A stretch of DNA of 25,892 nucleotides from Actinomycetes bacterium (GTDB taxonomy: Bacteria; Actinomycetota; CADDZG01; JAHWKV01), in contig JAJCYF010000187.1 in assembly GCA_029263035.1 (NCBI GenBank), positions 1-25,892 of the forward strand, in the 5' to 3' direction. Positions within the stretch are counted from its first letter, which is position 1. The number at the start of each line of letters is the position of its first letter. A model generated the notes under the pieces. That model was not told where the DNA came from. It saw nothing but the letters and a program-made list of their open reading frames with translations, and searched no databases. The position numbers and the translations under genes were made by a program. Positions 22,005 through 25,892 of this stretch are shown here, piece by piece.

Positions 22005-23613
22005 GGATCGCAAGCCCGGCCGCCACCAGAGCCAGGACTCCGTAGCGCCGTCGGTAGTGCCAGCGCCTGATGTATTCCAGGTCCCCGGGCCGCGCAGGCA
22101 GGCGGTTGGCCGCCGACCGGTCGGTGGGAAGCTCGGGCTCGGGGGCTTCCTCCCAGTCGGGCGGCCAGGTCTTCAGCCGGGAGAGGAAGGCGGCGCCGAC
22201 GCGGGAGCCCGGCTGTGCGCCGGTGTCGTAGGGGTCAACGAACCACCAACCCACCCGGACCTGCTCGGGGCTCACCTGCAGGACCGAGAACCCCCGGGCG
22301 GTGATCTCCGCCCATTTCACGTGGTCCATCTGCCGGGCCGACCGGTCAAGGAGCCGCCACAGCCCGGGAAGCCGGGTCCTGCCCAGCGGAGCCGACGAAA
22401 CCGAGGGCGTGGTGGCCTCCAGTGCAACCGGCGACCCGTCTGGACCCTCCGGCCCGCAAAATGCCCAGGAGGAGTGGACGTCGCCGGAGAGCAGGATCGT
22501 CCTTGCTCCCCCGGCCGCCCGGTTGCGCAGCATCTCCACCAGGTGGTCGCGCTCGGCCAGGTACCCGTCCCACTGGTCGTCCCGCAGGACCTGTTCGTTG
22601 TCCAACGTGACATATCCCTCCGGCAGCAGGGGCCGGGTCAGTTTCGCCATGGGCAGTGAAAGATGGATCGGGTTGACCACCACGCCGTTGGCGACCAGCG
22701 CCCAGGGCCGGGAGTTGTCGGCCAACCGGCCGGCAAGCCACTCCCGCTGGCGTTCACCCAGCAGTGTGCGCGTGGGGTCATCGATGGTCTTGGAGCCGGG
22801 GACCGACGCCTGGCAGTCCCGCCCGGCGATCCGGCTGTCCACCAGGACGAGATCCGCCAGGTTCCCGATGGGAATCGACCGGTAGATGATCGAGAGATCG
22901 GACGGGTCGGCCGACCGGCAGGGTAGCCACTCCTGGTGAGCCTGGATCGAAGCGTCCCGGCGCTCAAGCCACTCGCCGTGCTCCTGCGGGTCGTGCGTCT
23001 TGGCTCCGCCGACCCAGGCATTGTCGGCAAAGTCGTGGTCGTCCCACAACCACATCATCGGATGGCGCATGTGCAGGGCCTGCGCGTCGGGGTCCTCGCG
23101 TATCTGGGCCAGCCGCAGGCGATAATCCTCAAGGTTCATCAGGTCGTGGGGTGGATCGTGCTCCCGGGGGCCCTTATCGCCTTCGTCGTCGTAGATGTAG
23201 TCGCCCAGGTGCAGGACCAGGTCCACCTCCGCCAGCGCCAGCGCCCGGTACACGGTAAGGGGCGCCACCGAGTAGCGGGCGCAGCTGACTATCCCCAGCG
23301 TGAAAGAATCCACCTCGGCGCCGGGCAGAGTCCGGGTCCGTCCCACCGGCGAGTGCTCGGAGCCCGACGTGAACCGGTACCAGTAGGTGGTCGCCGGCTT
23401 CAGGCTGCCGGCATCGACCTCCACCGTGTGGTCCCTGCCGGGTCCGGTTTCGGCGGTCCCCCGACCAACGATCTGCTCAAACTCGGGATCGGCGGCGATC
23501 TCCCACGACGCCGAGGAAGCCCCGGTCAGGCGGGTCCACAGCAGGACCGAGCCGGGGGTCGGGTCAAACGAGGCAACCGCATGTCGAAAAATCGTCATCG
23601 CGGCCTTCAGCAT
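21955..23613 (-). CDS. PhoD-like phosphatase/phosphodiesterase with C-terminal membrane anchor
   Basis: Encodes 552 residues from the ATG at 23613, preceded by GAAAGG. Calcineurin-like PhoD metallophosphatase. An N-terminal beta domain (ASFDPTPGSVLLWTRL) is followed by the catalytic domain with VSCARYS near 109, HLGDYIYDDEGD near 135, WLWDDHDFADNAW near 188 and LLSGDVHSSWAF near 374 for metal binding. No Tat or Sec signal is seen. A single hydrophobic segment lies at the C-terminus (YGVLALVAAGLAIPIGGLAR) with basic residues on both sides. Secreted PhoD enzymes usually have a Tat signal, so this one may be tail-anchored. It is divergent from the second marR gene. Confidence 0.9.
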   Translation of the reverse strand: MLKAAMTIFRHAVASFDPTPGSVLLWTRLTGASSASWEIAADPEFEQIVGRGTAETGPGRDHTVEVDAGSLKPATTYWYRFTSGSEHSPVGRTRTLPGAEVDSFTLGIVSCARYSVAPLTVYRALALAEVDLVLHLGDYIYDDEGDKGPREHDPPHDLMNLEDYRLRLAQIREDPDAQALHMRHPMMWLWDDHDFADNAWVGGAKTHDPQEHGEWLERRDASIQAHQEWLPCRSADPSDLSIIYRSIPIGNLADLVLVDSRIAGRDCQASVPGSKTIDDPTRTLLGERQREWLAGRLADNSRPWALVANGVVVNPIHLSLPMAKLTRPLLPEGYVTLDNEQVLRDDQWDGYLAERDHLVEMLRNRAAGGARTILLSGDVHSSWAFCGPEGPDGSPVALEATTPSVSSAPLGRTRLPGLWRLLDRSARQMDHVKWAEITARGFSVLQVSPEQVRVGWWFVDPYDTGAQPGSRVGAAFLSRLKTWPPDWEEAPEPELPTDRSAANRLPARPGDLEYIRRWHYRRRYGVLALVAAGLAIPIGGLARLVLPSRKRR

Positions 23614-23645
23614 TGCACCTTTCGAGCCACTTCCCAACAGACTTC

Positions 23646-23675
23646 GTTGCGGGTGCAACTACCAGGATCTACAAT
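23646..23675 (+). promoter_or_regulatory. Leaderless promoter and possible operator of the second marR gene
   Basis: TTGCGG (23647-23652), 17 bases and TACAAT (23670-23675) end six bases before the GTG at 23682, which predicts a leaderless message. The inverted repeat GTTGC-4-GCAAC (23646-23659) covers the -35 box and lies between this gene and the divergent phoD-like gene. Confidence 0.55.
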
Positions 23676-23681
23676 TGGAGG

Positions 23682-24167
23682 GTGTCCAGTTCCGATCACT
23701 CCGAAGCACGCGCCGCCTTCCCGGTATTCCTGAAGAGCTGCGCCCTGATGGTCGACCGGCTGGACCGTGAGCTTCAAGAGCGCGTTGGAATCCAGCTCAC
23801 CTGGTACGAGGTTCTTGCCCAGCTCAGCTCGTCCCCTTCGGGACGCATGCCCATGAAGCAGCTTGCCGAATCTGTGAGTCTCAGCAAGAGCGGGATCACC
23901 CGTCTGGTCGACCGGATGGTGCGATCCGGGCTGGTGGAGAGGCACTCGTGCCACAACGACGGCCGGGTCTGCTTCGCCGGGCTGACCCGCCGGGGACTTT
24001 CCGTTCTCCAGGTCGCCCGGCCGGTAGCCGCGGAGGGGGTCGAGGAGTACTTTGCCCGGCACATCACCGCCGAAGAAGCCCAGGTGATGGCAACCGCCCT
24101 CAAGCGGGTGCTGGAAGCCGCAGGACAGCCGCAATCCGGGCCAGAGCCGATCCAGGTCCGGGCCTAA
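23682..24167 (+). CDS. MarR-family transcriptional regulator
   Basis: Encodes 161 residues from the GTG at 23682. The dimerisation helices come first (LKSCALMVDRLDRELQERVG). The winged helix-turn-helix follows at about residues 49-97: GRMPMKQLAESVSLSKSGIT, RLVDRMVRSGLVERHSC and the wing DGRVCFAGLTRRG. The start is supported by a promoter ending six bases upstream. The divergent phoD-like gene shares the control region and may be a target. The following membrane protein frame begins right after the stop codon. Confidence 0.88.
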   Translation: MSSSDHSEARAAFPVFLKSCALMVDRLDRELQERVGIQLTWYEVLAQLSSSPSGRMPMKQLAESVSLSKSGITRLVDRMVRSGLVERHSCHNDGRVCFAGLTRRGLSVLQVARPVAAEGVEEYFARHITAEEAQVMATALKRVLEAAGQPQSGPEPIQVRA

Positions 24168-24197
24168 GCGAGCCCATGGAGCCGGCAGGGGACCGAC

Positions 24198-24653
24198 CTG
24201 ACGCTTAACCGCCTCGAGCGTTTCCTTTCGGAGAACACCTCCCCACCAGCCACCACCCGTTGGGGCCTGAAGCTACTCATCTTCGCTACCACCGCAGCGC
24301 TGATGACTCTTGGACACGTGAGGATGGCTTCTTGTCGAGAGTGCCCAGTCGAGTACCAGGGGCTTAACGCCGACGGATTGTTCTTTGCGCTTTTACTCCT
24401 CGATGGCGCACCCGCCCTCATCTACCTGGGTGTCCGCCGCTGGAGAACGGTGGTGGCGTGCGGATCTGCGCTGAGCTTGATGAGCGCCACGCCGTGGGCT
24501 CTGATGCTTCTCGGAGTCGAACCTGCACTCCTAGGAGTGTTTCTGGGTTTTCCCGTGCTGCTGGGCTTATGCCTGTTGGGGGTCATAGCCGACCTGGTGG
24601 CCTGGGAGAAGGCAACGATCGGCAATTACGAATCCCGCTGGAAGGCGACTTAG
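24198..24653 (+). CDS. Small integral membrane protein, start uncertain
   Basis: Encodes about 151 residues if it starts at CTG 24198 (behind AGGGGA), or 116 from the ATG at 24303. I favour the longer form because the ATG would cut the first membrane helix (WGLKLLIFATTAALMTLGHV) and the upstream codons have the GC-rich third positions of a coding region. Four transmembrane helices are predicted, with a short loop containing CRECPVEYQG after the first. The family is not recognised. The frame is the same as that of the preceding marR gene, whose stop codon is at 24165-24167; no ATG, GTG or TTG occurs in this frame between them. Confidence 0.6.
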   Translation: MTLNRLERFLSENTSPPATTRWGLKLLIFATTAALMTLGHVRMASCRECPVEYQGLNADGLFFALLLLDGAPALIYLGVRRWRTVVACGSALSLMSATPWALMLLGVEPALLGVFLGFPVLLGLCLLGVIADLVAWEKATIGNYESRWKAT

Positions 24654-25228
24654 CCCGACGCCACATGCTTCTGCCGGCTGACACGTCTCACCATCTCCAC
24701 CAGATCCTCCCCGTCGATCAGCTCGATCGCATGCTGCTCCGCCAGATCAATCGCCGGTGCGGAGAATCTTGAGGTCGTGACCAGGATCCCCCGGTCCGCC
24801 CCGGCGTGCATTATCGAGCCCAGGAACCGCTGGACCTCCCCGGAGCCGACCGCGATTCCCGGAGCGTGCCGCTTGCACTGCACTACCACCGGGCGGCCCT
24901 TGCGGTCGAAGCAGGCGATGTCCACGCCAAGGTCGGCAGCCCTGCCGACAACGCGGACCTTCCGGTACGACGAGCGGGCCAGGACGCCGGCCACCGCCTG
25001 CTCGAATTCCGGCGGCGTCAGGCTCAGCAGATCGCCCAGGGTCCCGATGCGCGTGCGGGCGGACCGGGATCTGCGCCACCGCACCCAGACGAACAGCAAC
25101 AGACCGCCGGCCGCCACGCCGGCGAAGGCACGGGCGACCGGAGGATTTTCGGTCAGATACCAGATGCCGGCAGCGAGCAGGCCCACTACGAGCAGGGCCC
25201 CCTTGAGTCGAACCAAAAGAGTGGACAC
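24650..25228 (-). CDS. Membrane-anchored Mrr-type restriction endonuclease-like protein
   Basis: Encodes 192 residues from a GTG at 25228. Two N-terminal transmembrane helices (GALLVVGLLAAGIWYL and AFAGVAAGGLLLFVWVRW) are followed by an Mrr_cat nuclease domain. The PD-(D/E)xK core reads GRAADLGVDIACFDRKG (Asp) then PVVVQCKR (QxK form of the motif), with TPPEFEQAVAGVLAR before it, as in other Mrr proteins. The membrane anchor would hold the nuclease at the inner face. The role is unclear: defence, DNA uptake or repair are possible. TAATGT six bases before the GTG could be a leaderless -10 box. It is divergent from the LysR-like gene. Confidence 0.85.
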   Translation of the reverse strand: MSTLLVRLKGALLVVGLLAAGIWYLTENPPVARAFAGVAAGGLLLFVWVRWRRSRSARTRIGTLGDLLSLTPPEFEQAVAGVLARSSYRKVRVVGRAADLGVDIACFDRKGRPVVVQCKRHAPGIAVGSGEVQRFLGSIMHAGADRGILVTTSRFSAPAIDLAEQHAIELIDGEDLVEMVRRVSRQKHVASG

Positions 25229-25286
25229 GGTTTCACATTAGGCGGGAGGTGAGACAATTCGGCGCATCCGACGATTTGAGGGGACT

Positions 25287-25892
25287 TTGAACGAGGCGCA
25301 GGCCAATAGATCGCTCCGCCTGGCGGGGCCTCCGGAGTTCACCACCACCTGCGTGCTGCCGGCGCTCGCCGATCTCGTCGCTTCGGGTCTCCGACTCAAG
25401 GTGATGCTGGGTCGCCCGGCCGAAAGGCTCCTGGCAGGACTCCAGGACGGCGATCACGACCTGGTGATCAGCACGGCCCCCCCGGATGCCGAAATCCCAA
25501 CGGTCACAGAACTCTTTCGAGAGGAGTTCCTCCTGGTCGCCGCCCCGGCGGTTGCGTCAAAGGCCACTGGAAACGGCTCCTGGGCGCTGGATGGGCTCCC
25601 TTTGATTGCCTACTCGGAGGACCGGCCGTTGATCCGCCGCTACTGGCGCGAGGTGTTCGGGAAAGAACCCGGGATGGCTCCCGTAGCCGTGGTCCCCGAC
25701 CTCAGAGGGGTGCTTTCGCTGATCGTCGCCGGAGGCGGGCTCACCGTACTTCCCCGTTACCTGTGCCGGAGGGAGCTTGCCAGCGGAACGCTGGTTTGCT
25801 TGATGGAACCCGCCAGACCTCCTGCGAACACCATCTTCCTGGCGACAAACGGAACCGGGGACCAAACCGTCGCGGCCGCCTGCAAGGCATTA
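25287..25892 (+). CDS. LysR-type effector-binding domain without HTH (runs off window)
   Basis: At least 202 residues from a TTG at 25287, behind GAGGGG. The text matches the LysR substrate-binding domain from its first strand: SLRLAGPPEFTTTCVLPALA, then RPAERLLAGLQDGDHDLVIS, FREEFLLVAAPAV and LSLIVAGGGLTVLPRYLC. The roughly 90-residue N-terminal winged helix-turn-helix that should precede it is absent: only 58 bases separate this start from the divergent nuclease gene and they do not encode one. The frame is otherwise intact. It may be a stand-alone sensor or a truncated remnant. Confidence 0.75.
   Translation, partial: MNEAQANRSLRLAGPPEFTTTCVLPALADLVASGLRLKVMLGRPAERLLAGLQDGDHDLVISTAPPDAEIPTVTELFREEFLLVAAPAVASKATGNGSWALDGLPLIAYSEDRPLIRRYWREVFGKEPGMAPVAVVPDLRGVLSLIVAGGGLTVLPRYLCRRELASGTLVCLMEPARPPANTIFLATNGTGDQTVAAACKAL

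Overview
The window is a stretch of high-GC bacterial chromosome, most likely from an Actinomycetota (actinobacterial) lineage; genus cannot be judged from the sequence. Support comes from a very GC-rich third codon position, a 1209-residue 2-oxoglutarate decarboxylase/dehydrogenase of the actinobacterial type with a fused E2-like domain, a PMT-family mannosyltransferase divergent from rsmI-metG-tatD (the order known around Rv1002c-Rv1008 in Mycobacterium tuberculosis), many GTG and TTG starts, and several genes that look leaderless. An abrB-type regulator sits between rsmI and metG, as it does in Bacillus.

Layout. 1-2265: the 3'-truncated end of an M1 aminopeptidase preceded by a small gene with a strong Shine-Dalgarno sequence, a structured leader and a terminator. 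2265-3686: a lipoprotein with delta-60 repeats. 3842-4681: a PfkB-type sugar kinase. 4828-6195: a leaderless marR-type regulator with a palindrome over its start codon, coupled to an EamA/DMT-family transporter. 6310-7350: a lower-GC accessory patch with one complete integron-type attC site, a second half site overlapping the hicB stop codon, a decayed hicA and a small membrane protein gene. 7455-13015: mannosyltransferase, DUF192 protein, rsmI, abrB, metG and tatD. 13012-13676: msrB and a small membrane protein gene. 13836-14135: a small Cys/His protein of unknown role.

14198-20298 is a block of seven minus-strand genes, perhaps with internal promoters. In transcription order it holds an unknown 105-residue protein, a ribbon-helix-helix-like protein with a palindromic promoter, kgd, an SRPBCC protein, a DoxX-like protein, and a vapB-vapC toxin-antitoxin pair. 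20338-22004 holds an AlkA-like DNA glycosylase overlapping a membrane protein with an HExxH motif, which runs tail to tail into a phoD-like phosphatase gene (21955-23613). 23682-24653 holds a second leaderless marR gene and a small membrane protein gene. The window ends with a membrane-anchored Mrr-type nuclease divergent from a LysR effector domain that has no DNA-binding domain and runs off the end.

The most unusual region is 6310-7350: a small cluster of integron-like gene cassettes with no integrase in view, carrying a toxin-antitoxin pair whose toxin has lost its reading frame while the antitoxin stays intact. Other notable patterns are regulators whose predicted operator covers the promoter or start codon, and three genes whose protein fold seems to begin upstream of any ATG, GTG or TTG. 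No tRNA, rRNA, CRISPR array or insertion sequence was seen.
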